A DNA stretch of 42,508 bases from an uncultured Alphaproteobacteria bacterium (lineage in GTDB: Bacteria > Pseudomonadota > Alphaproteobacteria > RF32 > CAG-239): contig CAJOLB010000007.1 in the NCBI GenBank assembly GCA_905235385.1, positions 1 through 42,508 on the forward strand, written 5' to 3'. Below, one piece after another: positions 27,597 through 36,759 of the stretch (position 1 is the first letter of the stretch; each line of letters begins with the position of its first letter). The position numbers were made by a program, and so were the translations under genes. Below the pieces are notes generated by a model. That model worked only from the letters and a program-made list of their open reading frames with translations. It was not told the origin of the DNA and made no database searches.

Positions 27597-28157
27597 ATGA
27601 GTATGGAATTTTTAAGTTTTCAAAATATGACTTCAATTGAAAATGAAAACAAAGGGGTTTTTGCAAGATTTTATGATAAAGCCGTCAAAACGGGGAACAT
27701 CTTAAAAAACGGGCTGCCGGAATTTGAGCAAAAACTTTATATTGAAATTAAAATACGCGATGAAAGAGATGTTTTTGATCAACCTGCAACGCAAGAACAT
27801 ATCAAAAGGTTCTCGGCAGAATATAACAGATATTTGAATGAAAAAGAAAAAAAGAAGCAGGGCACTTCATTAAAACTGTTTTCGTTTTTATCGTCAGATC
27901 AAATTGAAAGTTGTTATTTTAGAGGGATTTTCAGCGTGGAAGATTTAAGCGCCCTATCAGATGAGGCGGCTCAAAACTTAGGTTTGAGTGAAGAAAAAGA
28001 GCTCGGAAAAATGTTTCTTAACGCTTCAAAAAACAACAAGTTCTTATGTCAAATGCGTCAAAAAGAGAAAGAATACATCTTAGAAATCAAAAAACTGAAA
28101 GAAGAGATCGAAAGACTAAAGCAAAATGAACAAGAAAAATTGCCAAGTAAATCTTGA
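27597..28157 (+). CDS. Phage hypothetical protein with C-terminal coiled coil
   Basis: 186-aa ORF with RBS. Confidence 0.65.
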   Translation: MSMEFLSFQNMTSIENENKGVFARFYDKAVKTGNILKNGLPEFEQKLYIEIKIRDERDVFDQPATQEHIKRFSAEYNRYLNEKEKKKQGTSLKLFSFLSSDQIESCYFRGIFSVEDLSALSDEAAQNLGLSEEKELGKMFLNASKNNKFLCQMRQKEKEYILEIKKLKEEIERLKQNEQEKLPSKS

Positions 28158-28569
28158 TTTAACAGATGAGGTTTTCGAATTTGTTACAAAAGGTTTGGGG
28201 CTGGACAAGTTGTGGACTCAAAAATATATAGCCATAGGTGTTTGGCTCGAAAAAAAGCTGATTGCGGGGATTGTTTTCAGCGAAATCAGGCCGAGAAGAG
28301 ATGTTTGGCTGACAATTTATACCACAGATAAAAGGTGGTGCAACAAAAGGGTTTTAAGAGCGATATTTAATATCGCTTTTAATTTTTTAGAGTGCTGTCG
28401 GGCCGGTGTTCGAATAGACAACACAAATATAAAAAGCCAAAGGCTGGTTGAAGGTTTAGGCTTTAAAAAAGAGGGTGTTTTACGCCAATTTGAAGACAAC
28501 GGTCATGACAGTTTTGTTTATTCAATGTTAAAAAATGAATGTCAATGGAGGACAAAAGAAAATGAGTAA
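28126..28569 (+). CDS. GNAT-like acetyltransferase (phage)
   Basis: AGVRIDNTNIKSQRLVEGLGFKKEGVLRQFEDNG. Confidence 0.7.
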   Translation: MNKKNCQVNLDLTDEVFEFVTKGLGLDKLWTQKYIAIGVWLEKKLIAGIVFSEIRPRRDVWLTIYTTDKRWCNKRVLRAIFNIAFNFLECCRAGVRIDNTNIKSQRLVEGLGFKKEGVLRQFEDNGHDSFVYSMLKNECQWRTKENE

Positions 28570-29257
28570 AGGATTGAAAGCATTCGGAAAAGTCAGCGAT
28601 GGTTTAAAAGTTAATTTTGACCGCCGTCCGACGAACGAATACATCAAATATTTAAATAATTATGACACCGCAAATACGGATAACACATATTCAAATTTAA
28701 GTGATTGGGCTTCAAGAGCGAGCAATAATCTTGATAATATGGGCGGATATAATTTTAATGTTAATGCGTCTGAACAGGCAAGGCAAAAGGCCGAAAATGA
28801 AACCTTCCAAAACTATTTAAGCAAAGTGTTGCCGGCTTTCGAAAATCAGGCGGACAGCCTTCAGACAAGGTTGTTAAATCAAGGCATCGGCGTTGACAGC
28901 AGTGCTTATCGAAAGGCTTTGGATAGTTTGGCAGCATCACAAAATGCCACATTAAATGATGGCGCTTATCAGGCAATAGAGGCGGGACAGAATGCCTATA
29001 CGGCGGATTTAAATAACCAAATCAATGCTGCGAATTTTGCCAATAACGCACAGCAGGATTACATCAATCAACTTATTTCCGCTTTAAGCGGTTCGTTGAG
29101 CAGTTATGATGTGGCAACGGATAAATATAACGCCGGTAACAATTTGGCAATCAACAAAGCTAATGCACAAAATAATTCGCTAAACCAAAAATTAAAAGCA
29201 CTCAATATGGGAATTAATACAGGAAAGTCAGCAATTTCAGGACTTGCAGGACTTTAA
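28562..29257 (+). CDS. Phage internal virion / DNA ejection-like protein
   Basis: Ala/Asn-rich helical; LQTRLLNQGIGVDSSAYRKALDSLAASQNATLND. Confidence 0.5.
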   Translation: MSKGLKAFGKVSDGLKVNFDRRPTNEYIKYLNNYDTANTDNTYSNLSDWASRASNNLDNMGGYNFNVNASEQARQKAENETFQNYLSKVLPAFENQADSLQTRLLNQGIGVDSSAYRKALDSLAASQNATLNDGAYQAIEAGQNAYTADLNNQINAANFANNAQQDYINQLISALSGSLSSYDVATDKYNAGNNLAINKANAQNNSLNQKLKALNMGINTGKSAISGLAGL

Positions 29258-29279
29258 AAGAATAGAAAGGAGTAAAAAA

Positions 29280-30044
29280 ATGCCTTATGGACCGAATGGA
29301 AACTTCACTCGCGTGATGAACTGGACGAGTGATTATGAAAACGGAATAGAGATTGTCTGCGACCGTCATGATGCGGAAGATGACAACTTTGCGCAAGGTT
29401 TTAACGTTGCGTTTTGCAGAGACGGACGCGCACCCGCAACCGGCAATTTTAAGATGGGCGGTTTTAAAATCACGGGTTTGGGCGACGGCGCTTCAACAAA
29501 TGATGCGGTTAATAAAAAACAGCTTGATGAGCAAAACACGGAGCTTCAAAATCAGATTGACGCAATCTCTACAGATTTAAGCGACACAAGCTTTATCGGC
29601 GACATCAAAGCAAGCCTTCAGACATCAAATCACGGAAAGTGGTTACTCTGCGACGGACAAGCCGTTTCAAGAGAAACATACGAAGACTTGTTTTTGTTAA
29701 TCGGCGAAAATTTTGGCGCGGGCGATGGTGTGGCGACTTTTAACCTGCCTGATTACAGGGGAAAATTTTTGCGCGGTTTGGGCGGTAATTCGGCATCTGA
29801 TATTTATACAACGCAAGCCGAAGGATTGCCGAATATTACAGGTAAAATCACAGCTGACGGTCGAGAACTCATAACAGAGGGAGCATTTGAGTTAACCGAA
29901 ACGAAGTCTTTAGGTCGAACGTCGGATTATAATTCAATGAGATATTACAATTTTGATGCCTCGCTTTCAAATCCGATTTATGGCGCAAGCGAGCATGTAA
30001 CGCCTGTCAATATGGCGGTTAACTACTTTATCAAAGCACTTTAA
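29280..30044 (+). CDS. Tail fibre protein with phage collar domain
   Basis: GFKITGLGDGASTNDAVNKKQL; GKWLLCDGQAVSRETYEDLFLLIGENFGAGDGVATFNLPDYRGKFLRG. Confidence 0.85.
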   Translation: MPYGPNGNFTRVMNWTSDYENGIEIVCDRHDAEDDNFAQGFNVAFCRDGRAPATGNFKMGGFKITGLGDGASTNDAVNKKQLDEQNTELQNQIDAISTDLSDTSFIGDIKASLQTSNHGKWLLCDGQAVSRETYEDLFLLIGENFGAGDGVATFNLPDYRGKFLRGLGGNSASDIYTTQAEGLPNITGKITADGRELITEGAFELTETKSLGRTSDYNSMRYYNFDASLSNPIYGASEHVTPVNMAVNYFIKAL

Positions 30045-30054
30045 GGGGGAAAAT

Positions 30055-30405
30055 ATGACAGGGTATGTTCAGAATAATTTAATCGCCGTCCGTCAGGGCG
30101 ACAGCTTCACGATCAACTTTGAGCTGAAAGAAAAATGCAAGCCGGTTGATCTGACAGGCGCGGAGATATTGATGCAAGTCAGAGACGAAAGCGGCAATTT
30201 GATGTTTTCTGTTTCAGGGACGCCGGTTGATGCCGTTAATGGTAAAATGGCGATTTTATTAACGCCGTTACAGACAAAAATCAACGTCGGCGATTATAAC
30301 ACCGACATTCAGGTGACTTTACAAGACGGTTCGGTCAACACAATCTTTCCGTCAAACGTTAATCAAATCGGTGTTTTCAGAGTAACAGAACAAATCACGA
30401 GGTAA
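30055..30405 (+). CDS. Phage tail/baseplate-like small protein
   Basis: RQGDSFTINFELKEKCKPVDLTGAEILMQVRDESGNL. Confidence 0.6.
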   Translation: MTGYVQNNLIAVRQGDSFTINFELKEKCKPVDLTGAEILMQVRDESGNLMFSVSGTPVDAVNGKMAILLTPLQTKINVGDYNTDIQVTLQDGSVNTIFPSNVNQIGVFRVTEQITR

Positions 30406-30409
30406 GATC

Positions 30410-31744
30410 ATGAGAATAGGTGAAGAAGCAAATTTTAACGTTGAAATCACACCTCAAGCGCCGATTGGTGTTGTAATAGGTGACAATGCCAAAATGGACG
30501 TTGTTAAGGCGGTTAATTACGTTGAATCGGGCAAAAAAGAGATTGAAAAAGCCGTTGAAGACGGAAAGGCGGATTTTGACGATCACGCGGCAGATAAGAC
30601 TCAAGACTTCGACGACAACGCCGTTAATAAAACAAACGCTTTCAATCAAAATGCGGAAGAAAAGCAGGCTCTAATTGATGAAGCGGCGATTGAGGCGAAA
30701 GAATGGGCAGTCGGCGCACCCGAAGAACCTGAAGAAGGCTCGGCAAAATATTGGGCGTATCAAGCCTCAAGCGAACTTTCAACATTAGAAAGCGACGTTT
30801 CGGCTATTCAGGCGGTTATTCCCTCTCAGGCGAGCGCATCAAACCAATTAGCTGATAAGAATTTCGTTAATTCGTCGATTTCAACAAACACGGCAAATTT
30901 TATCGGAACGTTTAATTCTGTCGCTGAAATGGAAGCATATTCTGGAGCATTAACAAACAACGATTACGCCTTTGTTCAAACAACCGATACGGCAGGAAAC
31001 ACGTTATACGACCGCTATAAATGGAACGGCACGTCATGGCTTTTTGAGTATGAGCTCAATAATTCATCATTTACGGCGGCGCAATGGGCAACGATTAACT
31101 CCGGTGCAACGGCGGAAAAGCTTGAAAATTATGTTGAGCTTACAGGCAACCAAACGATAACAGGACAAAAGACTTTTTCATCAGTCATCAGGCGTTCATC
31201 TAACGTTGATCAATCGGCAATAACGGGCGAAGTTGAAACAGGGAGCCTAACGGTTTACGACAAAGACGGAACAGGGTTTGCCTTTTTCAACGCTTCAAGA
31301 AGCTCAACAATAAACACAAACCGGCAAAGGGTAACAAACAAAAATATTGACTCAACGGCAAACTGGTTTGATTTAAGGGCGAGCTTAAATGATGAAGGAC
31401 AAGGGTATGCGAACATTGTTTGCGGAAGCGGTGTTGAAAACAGAAACTTGACATACGAAAGTTCATTAACCACAAGTGAATATGTCGCAACAATGGGGTG
31501 GGTGAACAATCCGAATTGTTCACAAAATGTTTTACACAGAACAGGCGAAGAAACGGCAACAGGAAACAAAACGTTTTCGGGCTCTGTTTCATTTATTGGA
31601 ACAGCAACGGCAACAACACAGGCTAATTCTGACAGCTCAACAAAGCTCGCAACAACGGCTTTTGTGAATAATAAACTTCAAGTTGTTCAAGCCTTGCCGG
31701 CAAATCCTGATACTGACACATTCTATTTTATTGAGGAGTCGTGA
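30410..31744 (+). CDS. Tail fibre protein
   Basis: Coiled region plus SDSSTKLATTAFVNNKLQ tail-fibre motif. Confidence 0.75.
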   Translation: MRIGEEANFNVEITPQAPIGVVIGDNAKMDVVKAVNYVESGKKEIEKAVEDGKADFDDHAADKTQDFDDNAVNKTNAFNQNAEEKQALIDEAAIEAKEWAVGAPEEPEEGSAKYWAYQASSELSTLESDVSAIQAVIPSQASASNQLADKNFVNSSISTNTANFIGTFNSVAEMEAYSGALTNNDYAFVQTTDTAGNTLYDRYKWNGTSWLFEYELNNSSFTAAQWATINSGATAEKLENYVELTGNQTITGQKTFSSVIRRSSNVDQSAITGEVETGSLTVYDKDGTGFAFFNASRSSTINTNRQRVTNKNIDSTANWFDLRASLNDEGQGYANIVCGSGVENRNLTYESSLTTSEYVATMGWVNNPNCSQNVLHRTGEETATGNKTFSGSVSFIGTATATTQANSDSSTKLATTAFVNNKLQVVQALPANPDTDTFYFIEES

Positions 31745-32298
31745 TGATTTATAAAGGCTCAACTAAAATAAAAGACGTTTACTTCGGCTCAACCAAAATC
31801 AAAGAAATCTATAAAGGCTCGATTTTGGTTTATTCAAGCGGTAGTTATCCTTCAGGAACAGTATTATTTGAAAGCGCAACAGCCGGAACTTATACCTTAC
31901 AGGTGGATTTTAACTGCACGGTTCATCTTGATTTAGTCGGCGGCGGTGGCGGCGGATATCATGAATTTGTATTTAGTAAGGCGGGCTGTTCTGGTGCTTA
32001 TATATCAGGCAATATGTCGCTAACGGCAGGAATTTATTCAATCGTTATAGGTGGTGGTGGAAGTGGTGGGAGCAACCCTGCAAAGGGCGGTAGTTCATCT
32101 TTTGAAGGAAATACGGCTGGTGGCGGTGGCGGCGGCAATAACGGTAGTGGTGGAACTGCAACCGTTGTTACTCAAGGTTTAACAGGTCAGAATGGCAAAA
32201 AAGAAAGCACTGTTGGTTGGATTGACGGTTTCGGCGCGGGCGGTTCTAAAGACGGTGGAAACGGCACTGCCGGTTATTGCAAGATTGAGGTAGTCTGA
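31744..32298 (+). CDS. Glycine-rich receptor-binding adhesin-like tail-tip protein
   Basis: YKGSTKIKD/YFGSTKIKE tandem motif, multiple poly-Gly runs. Confidence 0.65.
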   Translation: MIYKGSTKIKDVYFGSTKIKEIYKGSILVYSSGSYPSGTVLFESATAGTYTLQVDFNCTVHLDLVGGGGGGYHEFVFSKAGCSGAYISGNMSLTAGIYSIVIGGGGSGGSNPAKGGSSSFEGNTAGGGGGGNNGSGGTATVVTQGLTGQNGKKESTVGWIDGFGAGGSKDGGNGTAGYCKIEVV

Positions 32299-32340
32299 TG
32301 AGCAAAGTTTTCCGGTTAATTATATGATAAAGGTTTAATA

Positions 32341-32625
32341 ATGAAAATGATTGATGATTTAAAGGTTGTTTTTTTTCTGATAGCGGCGGCGATTGCTTCC
32401 GCTATCATTCGTTTTAAGACTTTAAGCGGGCTGTTTTTAGACGCTCTCTTAGGCTTTGTAATGGGTTATTCGTTTTATCTTCTCTTGGCTGAGTGGATTT
32501 CAGACGGGGCGACGCGTTCGGGGTTTTGCGGAATTATCATCTTATGTTCGCGCCCTTTGTATGATTGGGCAAACGTTTTTATTAAGAAAAAACTGTCTTC
32601 CATTATTGAAAGTAAAATAAAATGA
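32341..32625 (+). CDS. Holin-like membrane protein
   Basis: Hydrophobic helices immediately upstream of endolysin with overlap. Confidence 0.65.
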   Translation: MKMIDDLKVVFFLIAAAIASAIIRFKTLSGLFLDALLGFVMGYSFYLLLAEWISDGATRSGFCGIIILCSRPLYDWANVFIKKKLSSIIESKIK

Positions 32626-33095
32626 TTGAGTTTAATGAGGTAACAAAAAGGCTTTTGCTTCATGAGGGGTGCGTTGATCATGTTTATAAATGTCCTGCCG
32701 GATACTTAACAATCGGTGTCGGGCGAAACTTGGAAACAAATCCGCTAACGCCGAAAGAAAAAGAGGTTGTCGGCGATATTAAAAACGGGATCACGGTCGA
32801 TAAATGCCTCTATCTTTTGAAGAATGACGTTAAGCGGTGCGAGCAGGACTTAATAAAAAACATCTCTTTTTGGTATCAGTTAGATGATGAGCGGCAATAC
32901 GCGCTCCTTGATATGTGTTTTAACATGGGGATTAAACGGCTCTTAGGCTTTAAGCGAATGTTAAACGCCATGTTAATCGGGGATTATCGCGGTGCGGCGA
33001 AAGAATGTTTGATGAGCAAATACGCAAAAGATGTCGGCCAAAGAGCGGTAAGAATCTCACAGTTAATTGAAACAGGGGTTTGGACGAAATATTAG
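32622..33095 (+). CDS. GH24 endolysin (T4-lysozyme-like)
   Basis: LLLHEGCVDHVYKCPAGYLTIGVGRN (E-x8-C-x5-T), LLDMCFNMG. Confidence 0.88.
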   Translation: MIEFNEVTKRLLLHEGCVDHVYKCPAGYLTIGVGRNLETNPLTPKEKEVVGDIKNGITVDKCLYLLKNDVKRCEQDLIKNISFWYQLDDERQYALLDMCFNMGIKRLLGFKRMLNAMLIGDYRGAAKECLMSKYAKDVGQRAVRISQLIETGVWTKY

Positions 33096-33220
33096 AGGTA
33101 AAACATTAATTTTAATGAAAGGAAATAAAAAGATGAACTTATTTAAGAAAAAAAGAAGATGGTAAAATAAAATTAGGGTAGTGTAATTGAAATAAGTAGA
33201 TGCGTTTGTTTTTGAGGGGC

Positions 33221-33562
33221 TTACTTTGTTTGTCTGATGAGGGATTGGTTTAATTTTCTTTTAGAGAGTTCTAAAGCAGATTGTCTGCATCTGTAAAGTC
33301 CTTTGCCTTCATGGGCACAATAATCATTGACAAATTCTTCTAATTGTTCATCCGTGATTAAATCACACCCCGTCTCTTTTTGCCAAGTATGGCAATCAAA
33401 ACGACAAGCGAGGAATTCATAATCAAAGACGCCACCCTCATCTGCACATATGTCAGCTTTGTTAGAGTTTGGCATAAATACTGTCGCTATACCCAAAAAT
33501 GCAAAAAAATATAGCAAAATTTTATAAGGAACATTTAAGAGTGCGGTCAGTTTTTTTTTCAT
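33221..33562 (-). CDS. Small signal/TM-anchored Cys-containing protein, antisense moron in lysis region
   Basis: MKKKLTALLNVPYKILLYFFAFLGIATVFM then ICADEGG..LACRFDCHTW; RBS aggag. Confidence 0.65.
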   Translation of the reverse strand: MKKKLTALLNVPYKILLYFFAFLGIATVFMPNSNKADICADEGGVFDYEFLACRFDCHTWQKETGCDLITDEQLEEFVNDYCAHEGKGLYRCRQSALELSKRKLNQSLIRQTK

Positions 33563-33626
33563 ATTTTGTTCTCCTAAAATCGAGAATAATCTAAAATATT
33601 AAAAAGGAAAAGTCAAGCAAGCATTT

Positions 33627-34214
33627 ATGCCGCAAGGTAGATTGTGGCTAAATGATTTTGATCAGAATATAATAGAGGAGAAAGAAAATCAAAATCCTTA
33701 TATTTTTTCTAAAGAAATGCGTAATCTTTTAGGAGAAATAGAATCTGGAAACAACTATTCAAAAGTAAATTCTGAAGGAGGTGGATTTGGGGCTCTGGGA
33801 AAATATCAGATTCGACGCGATGGATTTAGGGATATGGGATATATTGATCAAAACAATCAGTGGATTGGAAAAAATAATATATATTCCAATCAAGATTATT
33901 TGAATAATAATCAAGCACAGGAAAAAGCTTTAGATGATTTTATGCAAGAAAAATACAAACAACTCAAAAATAACGGATCATATCAATACTTAAATTACCA
34001 TATTAAAGGAATAGTTGATGATTTTGATGTTACGGATACGGGATTGCTGGCCGCCAGTCATCGCGAAGGAGCCGGTGCTGTTCATAATTATTTATCACAT
34101 CTTGAAAAAGATCAAAAAGGTCATTACCATATTAATTATGATAAAATACAAGATCCTAAAATGCAAGCAATGTTTAAACGAATTGAAACAAGGTTGCGGA
34201 GGTTTGCTAAGTAG
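33627..34214 (+). CDS. Lytic-transglycosylase/SLT-like peptidoglycan hydrolase, candidate effector
   Basis: LLGEIESGNNYSKVNSEGGGFGALGKYQIRRDGFRDMGYID. Confidence 0.65.
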   Translation: MPQGRLWLNDFDQNIIEEKENQNPYIFSKEMRNLLGEIESGNNYSKVNSEGGGFGALGKYQIRRDGFRDMGYIDQNNQWIGKNNIYSNQDYLNNNQAQEKALDDFMQEKYKQLKNNGSYQYLNYHIKGIVDDFDVTDTGLLAASHREGAGAVHNYLSHLEKDQKGHYHINYDKIQDPKMQAMFKRIETRLRRFAK

Positions 34215-34821
34215 TTTTTTTATACTGTTTATTTTTCTGTTTTGTCCTAAAACATATGCCTTATCACAAGATTGGCCGTGTCATTCTTTTATACTATATG
34301 AAAAAAGTGTGTTAAGTAAAAACGACCATGAATTACATAATTTATATCAAGGTGAATACGACGATTATATCATCGAAGCGGATGCTTTTTGGCAACTTGA
34401 ACCTTTGAACGGTGATGCTGATTGCGGCACTTCCGGTTGTGAGGGGCGCATAAAAAATACAAAAAATAAGCAAACGGAAAATGTGCGCTTTTTTTGCGCG
34501 ATGATTGAAATCGGAAATTTTGATAAAGTTCAATGTGTTCTGAATAATAGCGAAGAATATTTTTTAAGGACTGATGGTCACAATGAATATCGCGCCAAAT
34601 TATGCGGGACGTATGAAAAATATGTGGACTTAAATGAATGCGACAGATGTTTTTGTTTGGTGTATGATTCTCGTGGCGCAGAGTATACAAGCAAGATGGC
34701 CTGTACATTACAATATGATGATACATTGTATTGTATGACTGGAAATATTTATTTTGAAAAATATCGTCCGAACGCAAAAACAACAGATTATGAGAAATGT
34801 GTCGGCTTAGAGCTTGAATAA
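34183..34821 (+). CDS. Secreted Cys-containing protein, candidate immunity protein (start TTG 34183 or 34204)
   Basis: Overlaps the 3' end of the transglycosylase ORF; signal peptide LLSSFFILFIFLFCPKTYA|LSQD. Confidence 0.6.
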   Translation: MKQGCGGLLSSFFILFIFLFCPKTYALSQDWPCHSFILYEKSVLSKNDHELHNLYQGEYDDYIIEADAFWQLEPLNGDADCGTSGCEGRIKNTKNKQTENVRFFCAMIEIGNFDKVQCVLNNSEEYFLRTDGHNEYRAKLCGTYEKYVDLNECDRCFCLVYDSRGAEYTSKMACTLQYDDTLYCMTGNIYFEKYRPNAKTTDYEKCVGLELE

Positions 34822-34941
34822 CAAAATTCAAGCGACAGAAAAAACAGATATCATTTTCACAACAAGGATAAAACGGGGAGCTGAAGGCTCCTCTTTTCAA
34901 TTTTTTATATTTTTTTCTTCATTTACAGGAAGGAGCAAGGA

Positions 34942-35169
34942 ATGAATACGAAACTTGGTATATTTTTCATTATTGTTGGTTTGTGCGTGGGATTTTACCT
35001 TTTGGGACGGTCTCACGCCGAAGTCAAGATTGTGAAAGAAAAGGGCGAGGAAATCATTAAAGAGGTTGAGGTTATAAAGTATGTCGAGCAAAAGAAAGCT
35101 GATATATGGAGCAAGCCTAACGCTAGCGATAGCGAGCTTATCGGCTTGTTCATGCAAGATAAATTATGA
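34942..35169 (+). CDS. i-spanin (Rz-like)
   Basis: N-terminal TM then charged helix; overlapped by lipoprotein ORF in another frame. Confidence 0.65.
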   Translation: MNTKLGIFFIIVGLCVGFYLLGRSHAEVKIVKEKGEEIIKEVEVIKYVEQKKADIWSKPNASDSELIGLFMQDKL

Positions 35170-35317
35170 GAATTGCCCTGTCTATCCGGTCGGCGGGCAA
35201 AAGGTCGGGCAAGAGTTGAGCAGATTAAATACGGCGGAATATCCTTACTTGTTTGAGTGGATCGGAAGGATTAACAAATTAAGGCAAGAATTGGAGTTGT
35301 GTGAAAGGAAAGAATAA
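35081..35317 (+). CDS. o-spanin lipoprotein (Rz1-like)
   Basis: MSSKRKLIYGASLTLAIASLSACSC lipobox, overlaps 34942..35169 out of frame. Confidence 0.65.
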   Translation: MSSKRKLIYGASLTLAIASLSACSCKINYENCPVYPVGGQKVGQELSRLNTAEYPYLFEWIGRINKLRQELELCERKE

Positions 35318-35376
35318 CATCAATTCTAATAAAGATTTCCTAAACAAAAAAATAAACAGCAAAGAACATTTATAAG

Positions 35377-35412
35377 AACCCTCGCTTTTTTAGCGGGGGA
35401 TTTTTTTTATTT
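35377..35412 (+). terminator. Intrinsic terminator, end of prophage late operon
   Basis: ccctcgct-...-agcgggg then T8. Confidence 0.7.
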
Positions 35413-35420
35413 TAAATATA

Positions 35421-35449
35421 TTGACAAAAATAGAAAAATTTGTTAAATT
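35421..35449 (+). promoter_or_regulatory. Sigma70-like promoter
   Basis: TTGACA-N17-TAAATT upstream of the 35468 ORF. Confidence 0.5.
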
Positions 35450-35467
35450 GTCGGCAAGGAACAAGCC

Positions 35468-36721
35468 ATGCTTTCAAAAAAAGAAGTTATTTCAGACTTA
35501 AACAGTATTTGCGCGCAAACAAAAGCGCGTTGGCTTTGCTATGATGATATTCACACTGTTGATTGGCAATCTGATACTAAGCGATACCTCAAAGAATTAA
35601 ATCGTATCGGTTATTCAGCAATAGATTCGCTTGCAATGGGATATATGGATTTAGCATACGGCGGCGGTCTTGAAATCAACCATCAGGAAGAAGCAAGAGG
35701 CGGCGGTTACACCCTTAATGGAAAAAACAACAACAAAAGAAAATTAGTCGTTTTATCTGGCTCTTCAAGGCTGATAGATTATCACACAATCTATCACGAA
35801 GCAGGACACCTTTATCAGTTTGAATATAATATCTTTAATGTTCGCTACCGCGATGAATATGAAACATATCTTTCAGAAACGCATGCCAACACGTTTGCGG
35901 CAATGGTTCTTCTGTTAAAAGCTCAAAATATGATTGAATATAAAAAAAAGAGACTTGCACTTTTGGCAAACAGCGTAAACACGGTTAATGACAAACGCAA
36001 AAAACTGCTTTATTACGTCTCTTTGCCGATAGAACTTGAGCTCATGAAAATCATTAAAAGAGAAGGCCGAAAAAATATGCGCTTAAAATTTTCTAAAAAA
36101 GACAATCTTGATTTTAAGAAAATTGCGTTTTTTACGGCAGATTTGGTCCGAAAATACGGTTTTACGAGAGAAGAGTTTAAAAAAATGCAAGAAGGTGCTT
36201 TTGTTAAAAATTATGAAAATCTGAAACGAAAAGCCAAAGCACACAGGATTTTGGGAAAAGCCTTTCTGTATCAGCAAAAATTTTTATGGAAAAAGCAAGA
36301 AAAATGCCATACGGAAATTGAAAAAGAGCGGATAACGAAAATACCGAAAAGACTTAATCCTTTAGCTGAAGGCAATAAAGAAGTGCGGATGATCAATGCG
36401 GCCTGTGCGCTTGATAACTTTCAAGTCAGATTATTTCAGGAATATAAAATTTTTGATTGTCTTTCAGAGGTTGTAGAAGATAAAGTTTGTAAAGTTCCTG
36501 AAGAATATAAAAAAAATCTCAAAGCACTTGAGGAAATTACCGCAACATTTGATAAAATGAAAACAATTTATCAAAAATGGCAAGATGATCCTTATTTTCA
36601 AGACCTGACAAATAAACTTCTCTTTATTGAAACGCGTGATGAAGTTTGGGCAATAAAAGAAGAAAAAAGAAAAGAACAACAAAAGCAAAAATTTCAATTT
36701 AAAATTCAAAATGAAAGATAA
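35468..36721 (+). CDS. Putative zinc metallopeptidase-like protein
   Basis: HTIYHEAGHLYQFEYN (HExxH) and ETYLSETHANTFA. Confidence 0.6.
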   Translation: MLSKKEVISDLNSICAQTKARWLCYDDIHTVDWQSDTKRYLKELNRIGYSAIDSLAMGYMDLAYGGGLEINHQEEARGGGYTLNGKNNNKRKLVVLSGSSRLIDYHTIYHEAGHLYQFEYNIFNVRYRDEYETYLSETHANTFAAMVLLLKAQNMIEYKKKRLALLANSVNTVNDKRKKLLYYVSLPIELELMKIIKREGRKNMRLKFSKKDNLDFKKIAFFTADLVRKYGFTREEFKKMQEGAFVKNYENLKRKAKAHRILGKAFLYQQKFLWKKQEKCHTEIEKERITKIPKRLNPLAEGNKEVRMINAACALDNFQVRLFQEYKIFDCLSEVVEDKVCKVPEEYKKNLKALEEITATFDKMKTIYQKWQDDPYFQDLTNKLLFIETRDEVWAIKEEKRKEQQKQKFQFKIQNER

Positions 36722-36730
36722 AAAAACATC

Positions 36731-36759
36731 TTGACTCTTAAAAAAAAAGAAGGTATAGA
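36731..36759 (+). promoter_or_regulatory. Sigma70 promoter of ffh operon
   Basis: TTGACT-N17-TATAGA. Confidence 0.75.

Noticed and set aside
34015-34182. N-terminal part of ORF 34015..34821
   Set aside because: Overlaps the transglycosylase in another frame; true start likely TTG at 34183 or 34204
34370-34900. Minus-strand ORF 34370..34900 (176 aa)
   Set aside because: Antisense to the signal-peptide-bearing gene; Cys/His-rich noise translation
12314-35467. Calling the element a gene transfer agent
   Set aside because: Absence of integrase/replication is suggestive only; no evidence on packaged DNA
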